Shown: positions 29,204 to 37,208 of the stretch, piece by piece | Numbering within the stretch: the stretch's first letter is position 1 | Layout: the number at the start of each line of letters is the position of its first letter | Origin: Marinibaculum sp040216765 | Lineage (GTDB): Bacteria > Pseudomonadota > Alphaproteobacteria > Ferrovibrionales > Ferrovibrionaceae | NCBI GenBank assembly: GCA_040216765.1 | Contig: JAVJON010000042.1 | Location: 72,323 to 136,322, forward strand | Direction: 5' to 3' | Length of the DNA stretch: 64,000 nucleotides | Position numbers and translations under genes: made by a program | The notes under the pieces: generated by a model | Database searches by the model: none | Seen by the model: the letters and a program-made list of their open reading frames with translations, nothing else | Told to the model about the DNA's origin: nothing

Positions 29204-29806
29204 ATGGGGCGCCCAAGAACAGCAAAATGGCTGCTGGCACTTGCGCTTGTGGCTGGCATGACAGGCCCGTCCGCGGCGCAAGCCGCTGAACAGGTCGGCG
29301 CGATTCCGCCGGCTCTCGTCGACGACCTGCGCAGGATCGTCCAGCAGGATGTGGCACTGATCTCGCTGCGGGCACAGAACGAACAGAACACCGGAATCGC
29401 CCAGGAGCGCATCGACAGCCTGGACCGGGACTGGCGGACGGAAGCCGACAGCCCCGCACAACCCCTGATCGCGCAGCTTATGGGCAGCCCGCTGTCGAGC
29501 TACCTGATCGATATCAAGGCGCGTTCCCTCGGCCTGTTCGTGGAGATCTTCGTGATGGACGAGCATGGCCTGAATGTCGGCCAGTCGAGCATCACCAGCG
29601 ACTATTGGCAGGGCGACGAGGACAAGTACCTGAAGACATTCGCCGTCGGTCCCGGCGCCATCCACTACGGCGATGTCGAGCGCGACGAGACCTTCCGGAT
29701 CGACAAGCAGCAGGTGAGCTTTCCGATCGCGGACCCGAAGACCGGCAGGCTGATCGGTGCCGCAACCTTCGAGATCAACCTCACGGAACTGGAGCGGCGG
29801 TCATGA
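29204..29806 (+). CDS. Exported PDC/Cache-like sensor protein
   Basis: A 200-residue protein with a cleavable signal peptide (about 7-27, PSAAQAA). The mature region resembles a PDC (Cache) ligand-binding domain: a long helix (IDSLDRDWRTEAD), then EIFVMDEHGLNVGQSSITSDYWQGDE, YGDVERDETFRIDKQQVSFPIADPKTGRLIGAATFEINL. In most receptors this fold is inside the receptor; here it is a separate exported protein. GGGAGGA lies 7 nt before the ATG. Its stop overlaps the start of the chemoreceptor gene (ATGA), so it very likely acts as the soluble sensor partner of that receptor. Confidence 0.8.
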   Translation: MGRPRTAKWLLALALVAGMTGPSAAQAAEQVGAIPPALVDDLRRIVQQDVALISLRAQNEQNTGIAQERIDSLDRDWRTEADSPAQPLIAQLMGSPLSSYLIDIKARSLGLFVEIFVMDEHGLNVGQSSITSDYWQGDEDKYLKTFAVGPGAIHYGDVERDETFRIDKQQVSFPIADPKTGRLIGAATFEINLTELERRS

Positions 29807-31494
29807 GTGCCGGCAGGGCCCTGCGCGACCTGCGCGTGGGCAGGAAGATCGGCCTGGCCTTCGCGGTCATCGTGGTGGTTGCGCTGGCAGCGGGCGCCAT
29901 CACCTTCTGGAGCGGCGGACAGATCGCCTCCGCCGTCGCAGGCAAGGAGCTTGCCTACCAGGATCAGGCCCGCGCGCTCGATATCGTCCTGCTGGTGCGC
30001 GGCCAGAGCAATGCCGTGCGCGGCCTGCTGAACACCGGGGACCGGAGCTATATCGACCTGTTGCAACAGGACCGGCAGGGCCTTGTCGCCGTGCTGGAGG
30101 AAGGTCTGCGGCTGGTATCGCAACCGGAGCAGAAGGCCCGCCTGCAGGAGATCGGTGCGCTCGCCGATCGCTGGTACGAGGGGATCGCCAAGGAGCAGGT
30201 GCGCCTGATGGGCCATCCCGACACCGTCGCCCAGGCCCGCGCCATCGAGTTCAGCGGCGTGTCGAACCGGATGCTCCGGCAGATTGCCGAACTGAGCGAC
30301 GCGGTCCGGACCGCGAACGTGCAGCGGATCGCGGAGGAGGAAACGCGCCAGGGCGCGGCCTTCGCGCTGATGAACATCGCCATGGCGGTCGCCGCCCTGC
30401 TGTCGATCCTGTTCGCGACGCTGTTCGGCTTCCTGCTGGTCCGCGCCATCGCCAGGCCCGTCGTGCGGATGACCGACGTGATGAGCGAGTTGGCCAACGG
30501 GCAGCTGGCCGTGGAGATCCCGGCCACCGGGCGTGGCGACGAGATCGGTGCGATGGCCAGGGCGGTGGAGGTGTTCAAGGAGAATGCCGTGGAGCGCGAG
30601 CGGCTCGCGACGCAGGAGGCCGAAGCGCTCAGGTCCCGCGAGGCCCGTGCCAGCCGCATGGAAGAGCTGACCGGCGGCTTCGACGACCAGGTGCGCCAGA
30701 CCCTGGAAGCCGTTGCCGCCGCGGCGACGGAGTTGCAGGCCACGGCGGAATCCCTGCTCGACACGGCCAACCTGTCGGAGAGCCAGTCCACCGCGGTGGC
30801 CGCGGCATCGGAGGAGGCGACCAGCAGCGTGCAGACCGTGGCGGCCGCCGCGGAACAGCTCGCTCACTCGATAGAGGAGATCAACCGCCAGATGTCGCAG
30901 TCGACCGCCGCAACCTCACGCGCGGTGCAGACGGCGGATGCCACAGGCGAAGCGGTGCAGCGCCTGTCCGAGGGTGCCGCAAAGATCGGTCATGTCGTGA
31001 CCCTGATCTCCGAGATTGCCGCCCAGACGAACCTGCTGGCCCTGAACGCGACGATCGAGGCCGCCCGCGCCGGCGAAGCCGGCAAGGGGTTCGCGGTGGT
31101 GGCGTCGGAGGTGAAGCAGCTGGCCAGCCAGACCGCCCGGGCCACGGAGGAGATCTCCCAGCAGGTCGGTGCGATCCGTACCGATACCGACGGCGCGGTG
31201 AAGGCGATCGAGGCGATCCGCAATGTCATCTCCGAGGTGGACGAGATCGCAACCGCGATCGCCTCGGCGATGACCGAGCAGCGTGCCGCCACCGATGAAA
31301 TCAGCCGGAACGTCCAGCAGGCCGCCGACGGCAGCCAGGCCGTGTCCGCCAATATCGTCGGCGTGCGGGAAGGCGCGGCCAGGACCCTGGAAGCCGCCGG
31401 CAATCTCCGCGGCGCCGCAGCGGAACTGTCGAGCAACTCAGAGGGCCTGCGGGCGGATGTGGAACGCTTCCTCGGCGATGTGCGGGCGCTCTAG
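29803..31494 (+). CDS. Methyl-accepting chemotaxis protein
   Basis: A 563-residue chemoreceptor. TM1 is at about 15-37 and TM2 at about 187-213, with a helical periplasmic domain (four-helix-bundle like) of about 150 residues between them. A HAMP segment follows (about 214-270), then the signalling coiled coil. The hairpin tip EIAAQTNLLALNATIEAARAGE at about 404-425 is intact and would contact CheA/CheW. No C-terminal pentapeptide is seen. It is coupled to the preceding exported sensor gene. No che genes are close. The pair may sense a ligand through the exported partner. Confidence 0.9.
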   Translation: MSAGRALRDLRVGRKIGLAFAVIVVVALAAGAITFWSGGQIASAVAGKELAYQDQARALDIVLLVRGQSNAVRGLLNTGDRSYIDLLQQDRQGLVAVLEEGLRLVSQPEQKARLQEIGALADRWYEGIAKEQVRLMGHPDTVAQARAIEFSGVSNRMLRQIAELSDAVRTANVQRIAEEETRQGAAFALMNIAMAVAALLSILFATLFGFLLVRAIARPVVRMTDVMSELANGQLAVEIPATGRGDEIGAMARAVEVFKENAVERERLATQEAEALRSREARASRMEELTGGFDDQVRQTLEAVAAAATELQATAESLLDTANLSESQSTAVAAASEEATSSVQTVAAAAEQLAHSIEEINRQMSQSTAATSRAVQTADATGEAVQRLSEGAAKIGHVVTLISEIAAQTNLLALNATIEAARAGEAGKGFAVVASEVKQLASQTARATEEISQQVGAIRTDTDGAVKAIEAIRNVISEVDEIATAIASAMTEQRAATDEISRNVQQAADGSQAVSANIVGVREGAARTLEAAGNLRGAAAELSSNSEGLRADVERFLGDVRAL

Positions 31495-31530
31495 GCCGGA
31501 TCGGCCCCGGCCGGATTGGCCCCGGCCGGC
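31495..31530. repeat. 15-nt tandem repeat between convergent genes
   Basis: GCCGGATCGGCCCCG (31495) is followed by GCCGGATTGGCCCCG (31510) and a partial third copy. The copies can also pair with each other as hairpins. It fills the 42-nt gap between the receptor and the isovaleryl-CoA dehydrogenase gene. Confidence 0.6.
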
Positions 31531-31536
31531 GGTGAG

Positions 31537-32709
31537 TCAGGCGGTGGCGCCGAACAGCTCCCGGCCGATCAGCATGCGGCGGATCTCCGAGGTGCCGGCG
31601 CCGATCTCGTAGAGCTTGGCGTCGCGCAGCAGGCGGCCGGTCGGGTATTCGTTGATATAGCCGTTGCCCCCCAGCAACTGGATGGCGTCCAGCGCCACCT
31701 GGGTCGCCTTCTCGGCGGCATAGAGGATCGCGCCCGCGGCGTCCTGGCGGGTGGTCTGGCCGCGGTCGCAGGCCTTGGCGACCGCATAGACGTAGGCCCG
31801 GCTGGCATTCATCGTCGTGTACATGTCGGCGATCTTGCCCTGCACCAGCTGGAACTCGCCGATCGACTGGCCGAACTGCTTGCGCTCGTGGACGTAAGGC
31901 AGCACCACGTCCATGCAGGCCTGCATGATGCCGATCGGGCCGGCGGACAGGACGGCGCGCTCATAGTCCAGGCCGGACATCAGGATCCGCACCCCCTCGC
32001 CTTCCGCCCCGATGCGGTTCTCCTCCGGCACCTCGCACGCCTCGAACACCAGCTCGCAGGTGCTGGAGCCACGCATGCCGAGCTTGTCCAGCTTCTGCGC
32101 GGTGGAAAAGCCCTTGAAGCCCTTCTCGATCAGGAAGGCGGAGATGCCGCGCGGCCCGGCCGCGGGATCGGTCTTGGCATAGACCACCAGGACCTCGGCG
32201 TCGGGCCCGTTGGTGATCCACATCTTGTTGCCGTTCAGGACGTAGCGATCGCCCTTCTTCTCCGCCCGCAGCTTCATGCCCACCACGTCGGAGCCGGCAC
32301 CCGGTTCCGACATCGCGAGCGCGCCGACATGTTCGCCCGAAATCAGCTTCGGCAGGTAGCGGCGCTTCTGCTCCTCGGTGCCGGCGCGGCGGATCTGGTT
32401 GACGCAGAGATTGGAGTGAGCGCCGTAGCTCAGCCCCACGCTGGCCGAGGCGCGGCTCACCTCCTCCATCGCCACGACATGTTCCAGATAGCCCAGCCCG
32501 GTGCCGCCGAACTCCTCCTCCACCGTCATGCCGAGCAGACCCAGCGCACCCATCTCCGGCCAGAGGTCGCGCGGGAAGACGTTCGACGCATCGATCTCGG
32601 CCGCGCGCGGCGCGATCCGGTCGGAGGCGAAGCGGGACACCGTATCGCGGATCTGGTCCGCCATGTCTCCCAGGTCGAAATCCAGGTTCGGCATCTGATT
32701 GGCGAGCAT
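31537..32709 (-). CDS. ivd: Isovaleryl-CoA dehydrogenase
   Basis: Oxidises isovaleryl-CoA to 3-methylcrotonyl-CoA in leucine breakdown. It has 390 residues. Two marks separate it from other acyl-CoA dehydrogenases: Glu250 in GLDYERAVLSAGP, the relocated catalytic base of this enzyme, and the C-terminal YEIGAGTSEIRR in place of YEGTS. GLSYGAHSNLCVNQIRRAG near 92-110 is also family-typical. GGAAGGA lies 5 nt before the ATG at 32709. It starts 60 nt after the malic enzyme stop, so it may be cotranscribed with it; the rest of the leucine pathway is 15 kb away at 10636-16074. Confidence 0.94.
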   Translation of the reverse strand: MLANQMPNLDFDLGDMADQIRDTVSRFASDRIAPRAAEIDASNVFPRDLWPEMGALGLLGMTVEEEFGGTGLGYLEHVVAMEEVSRASASVGLSYGAHSNLCVNQIRRAGTEEQKRRYLPKLISGEHVGALAMSEPGAGSDVVGMKLRAEKKGDRYVLNGNKMWITNGPDAEVLVVYAKTDPAAGPRGISAFLIEKGFKGFSTAQKLDKLGMRGSSTCELVFEACEVPEENRIGAEGEGVRILMSGLDYERAVLSAGPIGIMQACMDVVLPYVHERKQFGQSIGEFQLVQGKIADMYTTMNASRAYVYAVAKACDRGQTTRQDAAGAILYAAEKATQVALDAIQLLGGNGYINEYPTGRLLRDAKLYEIGAGTSEIRRMLIGRELFGATA

Positions 32710-32769
32710 CTGATCCTTCCAGCGCTGACGGGTTCCAACGTCCCGCGACGGCGGGCCGCTCTGGGGGGC

Positions 32770-35091
32770 CTACTCCGCGGCATGCACCGCTGGCAAGAGC
32801 GGGCCGACCTTGCCGTCGCAATGGTCCTGCGCCCGCACCGCGGCCAGCGCGGTCATGTTCACGAGCCCGCGCGCGGTGATCGACGGCGTGACCGCATGCA
32901 CCGACTTCTGCAGGCCCATCAGGACCGGCCCGACCGTGATCCCGTCGGTCAGTTGGCGGATCAGGTTCACCGCGATATTGGCGGCATCCACGTTCGGCAT
33001 GATCAGCAGGTTCGCCGAGCCGCTGAGGCGGGTCTCCGGGAACAGCTTGCGGCGGATCGCCTCGCTCAGGGCGCTGTCGCCCTTCATCTCGCCATCGACC
33101 TCCAGATGGGCGGCATGGCGGTGCAGCAGCGCCGTCGCCTGCCGCATCTTCACGCTGGAGCCATCGTCGCTGGAGCCGAAATTGCTGTGGCTCAGCAGCG
33201 CGATCTTCGGCGTGATGCCGAAATAGCTGACATGGTCGGCGGCCAGCAGGGTCAGCTCGAAGATCTCCTCCGCCGTCGGATCCAGGGCGACATTGGTGTC
33301 GGCGATGAAGATCGTGCCCCGCCCCGGCACCACCAGGACCTGCATGCAGGAGGCGCGATGGACGTTGGGCCGCAGGCCGATGATGTCGACCAGCCGGCGC
33401 AGATGGCGGTGATGCTGGCCGAAGGTGCCGCAGATCAGCGAATCCGCATCGTCGCGGCGCACCATCATCGCACCGATCAGGGTGGGATTTGTCCGGATGG
33501 CATAGCGCGCCATGTCGGGATCGGTCCCCTTGCGCGCCATGATCGAGTGATAGTCGCGCCAGTAATCGTCGTATTGCGGATCGTCCTGCGGGTCGATCAG
33601 CTGCACCTCGTCGTCCAGGCGCATCCGCAGGTTCAGCTTGGCGATGCGGCTCTCCACCACGGAGCGCCGGCCGATCAGGATCGGCTGTGCCAGTCCCTCG
33701 TCGAGCACCACCTGGACGGCGTGCAGCACCCGCCATTCCTCGCCCTCGGCATAGGCCACCCGCACCGGCCGGGCGCGGGCGCGCTCGAACACCGGCTTCA
33801 TCACGAAGCCGGTCTTGTAGACATATTCCCCCAGGGTCCGGCGATAGGCCGCCATATCCTCGATCGGGCGGGTTGCCACGCCGCTGTCCATCGCGGCCTG
33901 CGCCACCGCCGAGGAGACCTTGACGATCAGCCGCGGATCGAAGGGCTTCGGGATCAGGTATTCCGGGCCGAACTGCAGCTCGCGCTCGATCCCGTAGGCG
34001 GTCGCCACCTCGTCGGAGGTCTCCACCAGGGCCAGTCCGGCAATGGCCATGACGGCGGCCTTCTTCATCTCCTCGTTGATCGCCGTCGCGCCGACATCCA
34101 GCGCGCCGCGGAACAGGAAGGGAAAGCAGAGCAGGTTGTTCACCTGGTTCGGGAAATCCGAACGGCCGGTGGCGATCACCGCATCGGGCCGGGCGTCCTT
34201 CGCCAGGTCGGGCATGATCTCCGGGCTTGGATTCGCCAGGGCCAGGATCAGCGGCCGCTCCGCCATCCGCTTCACCATCTCCGGCTTCAGGATATCCGGG
34301 CCGGACAGGCCCAGGAACATGTCCGCGCCCTCGATCGCCTCGCCCAGGCTGCGCCACGGGGTGTCCCGCGCATAGCGCGCCTTGAACGGGTCCATCAGCT
34401 CGGTACGGCCCTCATAGACCACGCCGGCAAGGTCCACGACGGTGATGTTCTCCCGCCGCATGCCCAGCACCACCAGCATGTCCAGGCAGGCCAGTGCAGC
34501 CGCGCCGGCGCCGGTGCAGACCAGGCGGATCTCCTCGATCCGCTTGCCCACCACCCGCAGGCCGTTGATCGCCGCCGCGCCGACGCAGATCGCCGTGCCA
34601 TGCTGGTCGTCGTGCATGACCGGGATGTTCATCCGCTCCTTGCATTTCCGCTCGACGATGAAGCATTCCGGCGCCTTGATATCCTCCAGGTTGATGGCAC
34701 CGAAGGTCGGCTCCAGGGCGCAGATCGCATCGACCAGCCGGTCGGCGTCGGTCTCCGCCAGTTCGATGTCGAAGACGTCGATGCCGGCGAATTTCTTGAA
34801 CAGGACCCCCTTGCCCTCCATCACCGGCTTGGACGCCAGCGGCCCGATATTGCCCAGGCCGAGCACCGCGGTGCCGTTGCTGACGACCCCGACCAGATTG
34901 CCGCGGATCGTGTACTGGGCAGCCATCAGCGGATCGTCGCGGATCGCCAGGCAGGCGGCGGCGACCCCGGGGCTGTAGGCCAGGGACAGGTCGGCCTGGG
35001 TGCCCAGCGGCTTGGTCGGGGTGACCGAGATCTTGCCGGGCCGTGGCTCGCGATGATAGGCAAGCGCGCGGCTGTCGAGGTCCTGCGCCAT
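32770..35091 (-). CDS. maeB: NADP-dependent malic enzyme with phosphotransacetylase-like C-terminal domain
   Basis: Decarboxylates malate to pyruvate with NADPH formation. It has 773 residues, the size of the MaeB fusion class. The malic part (about 1-430) shows LSLAYSPGVAAACLAI, GLGNIGPLASKPVMEGKGVL, HDDQHGTA (metal ligands) and CTGAGAAALACL (cofactor loop). The C-terminal part (about 440-770) is a PTA domain, usually regulatory and catalytically silent. The ATG at 35091 has GGGAGG just upstream. Two inverted repeats in the AT-rich leader (35117-35152) could hold operators. It supplies pyruvate and NADPH when growing on acids or amino acids that yield acetyl-CoA. Confidence 0.94.
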   Translation of the reverse strand: MAQDLDSRALAYHREPRPGKISVTPTKPLGTQADLSLAYSPGVAAACLAIRDDPLMAAQYTIRGNLVGVVSNGTAVLGLGNIGPLASKPVMEGKGVLFKKFAGIDVFDIELAETDADRLVDAICALEPTFGAINLEDIKAPECFIVERKCKERMNIPVMHDDQHGTAICVGAAAINGLRVVGKRIEEIRLVCTGAGAAALACLDMLVVLGMRRENITVVDLAGVVYEGRTELMDPFKARYARDTPWRSLGEAIEGADMFLGLSGPDILKPEMVKRMAERPLILALANPSPEIMPDLAKDARPDAVIATGRSDFPNQVNNLLCFPFLFRGALDVGATAINEEMKKAAVMAIAGLALVETSDEVATAYGIERELQFGPEYLIPKPFDPRLIVKVSSAVAQAAMDSGVATRPIEDMAAYRRTLGEYVYKTGFVMKPVFERARARPVRVAYAEGEEWRVLHAVQVVLDEGLAQPILIGRRSVVESRIAKLNLRMRLDDEVQLIDPQDDPQYDDYWRDYHSIMARKGTDPDMARYAIRTNPTLIGAMMVRRDDADSLICGTFGQHHRHLRRLVDIIGLRPNVHRASCMQVLVVPGRGTIFIADTNVALDPTAEEIFELTLLAADHVSYFGITPKIALLSHSNFGSSDDGSSVKMRQATALLHRHAAHLEVDGEMKGDSALSEAIRRKLFPETRLSGSANLLIMPNVDAANIAVNLIRQLTDGITVGPVLMGLQKSVHAVTPSITARGLVNMTALAAVRAQDHCDGKVGPLLPAVHAAE

Positions 35092-35116
35092 GGCCCCTCC
35101 CACTTTATTTTGTTTT

Positions 35117-35129
35117 GATATTCAATATC
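35117..35129. promoter_or_regulatory. AT-rich palindrome upstream of maeB
   Basis: GATATT-C-AATATC, perfect 6-bp arms, 26 nt upstream of the maeB start, in a very AT-rich stretch that stands out from the surroundings. It is likely part of the promoter or an operator. Confidence 0.45.
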
Positions 35130-35131
35130 TT

Positions 35132-35152
35132 GATGTCTCTTCTTGAGACATC
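35132..35152. promoter_or_regulatory. Inverted repeat (operator candidate) upstream of maeB
   Basis: GATGTCTC / GAGACATC, perfect 8-bp arms around the 5-nt centre TTCTT. It is 41-61 nt upstream of maeB and adjoins the AT-rich palindrome. There is no T tract on the minus strand. Position and symmetry suggest a dimeric regulator site. Confidence 0.5.
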
Positions 35153-35340
35153 CCCTGAACGGCATGGATCGCCGGAAGCGACGGCGATCAGTATCGCGCG
35201 GCAGCGGCGTCGGTGACAAGCACCGTGCGCGGCCGGCAGCCGGTGGATTTCCGCAGGTTTGCGGCTGGCCTTCCGGGCAGCGACGCGGGGCCGGCCAGAC
35301 CGGGCCGGGCCCAGGGGCCCTTGCCGTTCGGAAACGGGGG

Positions 35341-35382
35341 GCCCGTCGGGTTCGCGGGGCCGCGCGACGCGAACCGACGGGC
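35341..35382 (-). terminator. Long hairpin just after the leader-peptide gene
   Basis: A 15-bp stem with one bulged base (35341-35356 against 35368-35382) and an 11-nt loop, 8 nt downstream of the small peptide gene stop. The downstream T tract is poor (CGTTTCC). It may terminate or protect the transcript's 3' end. Confidence 0.5.
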
Positions 35383-35390
35383 CCGATCGA

Positions 35391-35525
35391 TCAGAAAATC
35401 ACCGCCTGGTCCTGACAGAGGCCGCCCGCGACCGCCTCCAGGTCCTCGGCGCTCAGCGTCCCGGCTTCCGGCGGCTCCACCGCCAGATCCTCGACTCTCG
35501 ACATCTCCGCCTGCTGTCGCTCCAT
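35391..35525 (-). CDS. Small peptide with double-glycine (RiPP/bacteriocin-type) leader
   Basis: A 44-residue frame, ATG at 35525, with AAAGGA 7 nt upstream. The acidic N-terminal part ends in TLSAEDLEAVAGG (residues 23-35), which matches the L-S-x-E-E-L-E-x-V-A-G-G leader of Nif11-like, nitrile-hydratase-like and class II bacteriocin precursors; these are cut after Gly-Gly. The remaining core is nine residues, LCQDQAVIF, with one Cys. A hairpin follows the stop. No lanthionine synthetase, radical SAM or C39 protease gene lies within the window, so any maturation enzyme would act from elsewhere. A short quorum-type peptide is an alternative. The call rests on the leader motif, ribosome binding site and hairpin. 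Confidence 0.5.
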   Translation of the reverse strand: MERQQAEMSRVEDLAVEPPEAGTLSAEDLEAVAGGLCQDQAVIF

Positions 35526-35848
35526 CCCGGCATCCTTTCCCGGTTGCGTCCTGCGATGCACTGGAGATGGCCCCTCGGCACCGGCCCCTCAAGCCGGACG
35601 ATGCCTATCGACACCGGGCACCCGAATTCTGCCGCAATCCGGCATGGATGCTCCCGCTCCCGGCAGGAACGGCCGTACTGTCGCCGCCAGGGCGGGCGAC
35701 AGCGAGAAGCCGCGCATCCGGCAGAATGGGATCGGATATCGGGTGATGCGCCGCTCTGCGGCCTCTGCGGCCGGCCGCCCATCGGGCAGACAGCGCATGC
35801 TGCCGGCCGCGACAGGCATGCCGCCGTCGACCGGATCCTTCGGCAATG
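35526..35848. other. Intergenic region between the leader-peptide gene and tRNA-Leu (323 nt)
   Basis: I find no supported gene. It holds one inverted repeat, CTGTCGCC / GGCGACAG (35678-35685 and 35695-35702, 9-nt loop), about 150 nt downstream of the tRNA on its strand; there is no T tract. The rest shows no recognisable element. Confidence 0.5.
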
Positions 35849-35935
35849 TGGTGCGGTCGAGAAGACTCGAACTTCCACCCGGTTTCCCGGACAGCGACCT
35901 CAACGCTGCGCGTCTACCAATTCCGCCACGACCGC
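35849..35935 (-). tRNA. tRNA-Leu (anticodon GAG)
   Basis: An 87-nt class II tRNA with encoded CCA. The 7-bp acceptor stem is GCGGTCG / CGACCGC with discriminator A. The D-loop region has GGAATTGGTAGACGC, the anticodon loop reads TTGAGGT (GAG, for CUC/CUU codons), a long variable arm follows, and the T loop is TTCGAGT. All are typical of bacterial tRNA-Leu. Confidence 0.95.
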
Positions 35936-36058
35936 ACGTGCCAGCACCCGCCCCATCCATCGGAGGCGCGGCGCGGAAAGGAAAGCGCTGATAGCAAATC
36001 GGTCAGGCCCCCGCAAGGGAGATCGCGCGCGCAGACGGTTCCGGCCACGCCGCCGGTG

Positions 36059-36862
36059 TCAGCTGCGGACCAGCAGCCCCTGCCCGGTCGGCAGTTCGGT
36101 GATCGACCGGCCCTGCGCCCCGAAATGGGCGTCCAGCGCCCTGCGGGTCTCGCCATAGCCGCCCCAGCCATAATCGTCGAACACGATGACCCCGCCGGGC
36201 GGCATCCGGTCATAGACCCGGCTGGCGACCGCCAGTTCCGTGGGGCCGTGATTGAGGTCGATATGCGCGAAGGCAAAGCTCTCGCCCTCCACCGCCGCAA
36301 GCCTGTCCGGCAGCCGGCCGGGCAGGACCTGGACCTGCGGCTGGCCGGCGAACAGGTCGGTGACCTGCCGGGCCAGCGCCGGCCCGTGGAACGGGCCCAG
36401 ATACGCGTCGGAGATCAGGCCGCGCGGGTCGAAGACGTCGAACAGGCAGTATCGCTTGCCGGCTTCGGCAAGACGCAGCCAGTGGTTCAGGACGAAGGCG
36501 CTCTCGCCGATATAGACGCCGAACTCCGCGAAAATGCCCGGCAGGCCCAGGCAGTTCCGCGCCAGGGACCCCAGGGTGTAGAAGCGCCAGATCCGGTTGC
36601 GCAGGCCCGGCCGATGGCCTTCCTGCATATGCGGGGAATGATCGATGAAAGCGTCGATCGCGGCCAGCAGGCCGGCATCCTCGAAGAAGGAGAACTGGTG
36701 CTGGATGACGATCAGGTTGTCGCCCATGAACAGATGGGCACCTGGCTCGTTGGTGCTGCTGCCATAGGCCTGGTGCAGCAGGTTCAATGCCTGCGCCATC
36801 AGTTCCCGCTGCCGCGGGTCCTTGTCGAAGTCGTAGACGACCGGCGTAAAAAGGGGCGGCAT
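36059..36862 (-). CDS. Class I SAM-dependent methyltransferase, TylF/MycF-like
   Basis: A 267-residue protein resembling macrocin O-methyltransferase-type (TylF) enzymes. The SAM-binding start is FAEFGVYIGESAFVLNHWL near 140-158; an acidic strand end CLFDVFDPRGL follows, then FAHIDLNHGPTELAVASRVYDRM and GGVIVFDDYGWGGYGETRRA, the metal-binding strand of this family. The N-terminal 110 residues are helical and may form a lid. The substrate is probably a sugar or small hydroxylated molecule. It sits between tRNA-Leu and an orphan fliN; no glycan or natural-product cluster is around. The ATG at 36862 has only a weak ribosome binding site. Confidence 0.68.
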   Translation of the reverse strand: MPPLFTPVVYDFDKDPRQRELMAQALNLLHQAYGSSTNEPGAHLFMGDNLIVIQHQFSFFEDAGLLAAIDAFIDHSPHMQEGHRPGLRNRIWRFYTLGSLARNCLGLPGIFAEFGVYIGESAFVLNHWLRLAEAGKRYCLFDVFDPRGLISDAYLGPFHGPALARQVTDLFAGQPQVQVLPGRLPDRLAAVEGESFAFAHIDLNHGPTELAVASRVYDRMPPGGVIVFDDYGWGGYGETRRALDAHFGAQGRSITELPTGQGLLVRS

Positions 36863-36897
36863 CGACGCCGCCGTCCCGCTATGACGAGGCGCCGGTG

Positions 36898-37131
36898 CTA
36901 CTGGTTCACGGTTTCGGTGATCGAGATCGCGACATTCTCGCCCGACACGACGATCTCGCCACGGGCGATCAGCTTGTTGTTCGCGAAGATCCAGGCATGG
37001 TCGTCCAGCCTCGCGTTCAACTCGATGACCGCGCCGCGGCCCATCTTCAGCAGCTGGTTGATCTGCATGGTCGCCTTGCCGAGCACCACGGAGATCTCGA
37101 CATCGACATCCTCTACGGCCGTATTGGCCAT
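36898..37131 (-). CDS. fliN: Short FliN/SpoA-domain protein
   Basis: A 77-residue protein made almost only of a SpoA (FliN-type) domain: VDVEISVVLGKATMQINQLL, then GRGAVIELNARLDDHAWIFANNKLIARGEIVV and ITETVN. FliN forms the lower C-ring of the flagellar switch and binds FliH. It is shorter than most FliN, lacking the usual N-terminal extension, and there is no other flagellar gene nearby. GGAGG lies 9 nt before the ATG. It starts 35 nt upstream of the methyltransferase gene and is divergent from lipB. It could be the main FliN or an accessory copy. Confidence 0.82.
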   Translation of the reverse strand: MANTAVEDVDVEISVVLGKATMQINQLLKMGRGAVIELNARLDDHAWIFANNKLIARGEIVVSGENVAISITETVNQ

Positions 37132-37208
37132 GACCCTGTCCTCCAAACTGGAACGCTGCAGTGTACCATGTAGATAGGCGGGCACGCGAACCCGCGAAAG
37201 GAGAGCCC

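Noticed and set aside
31516..35118. A 1200-codon open frame on the plus strand across ivd and maeB
   Set aside because: It is antisense to two certain genes and His/Arg/Gly-rich in the way of GC-rich shadow frames.
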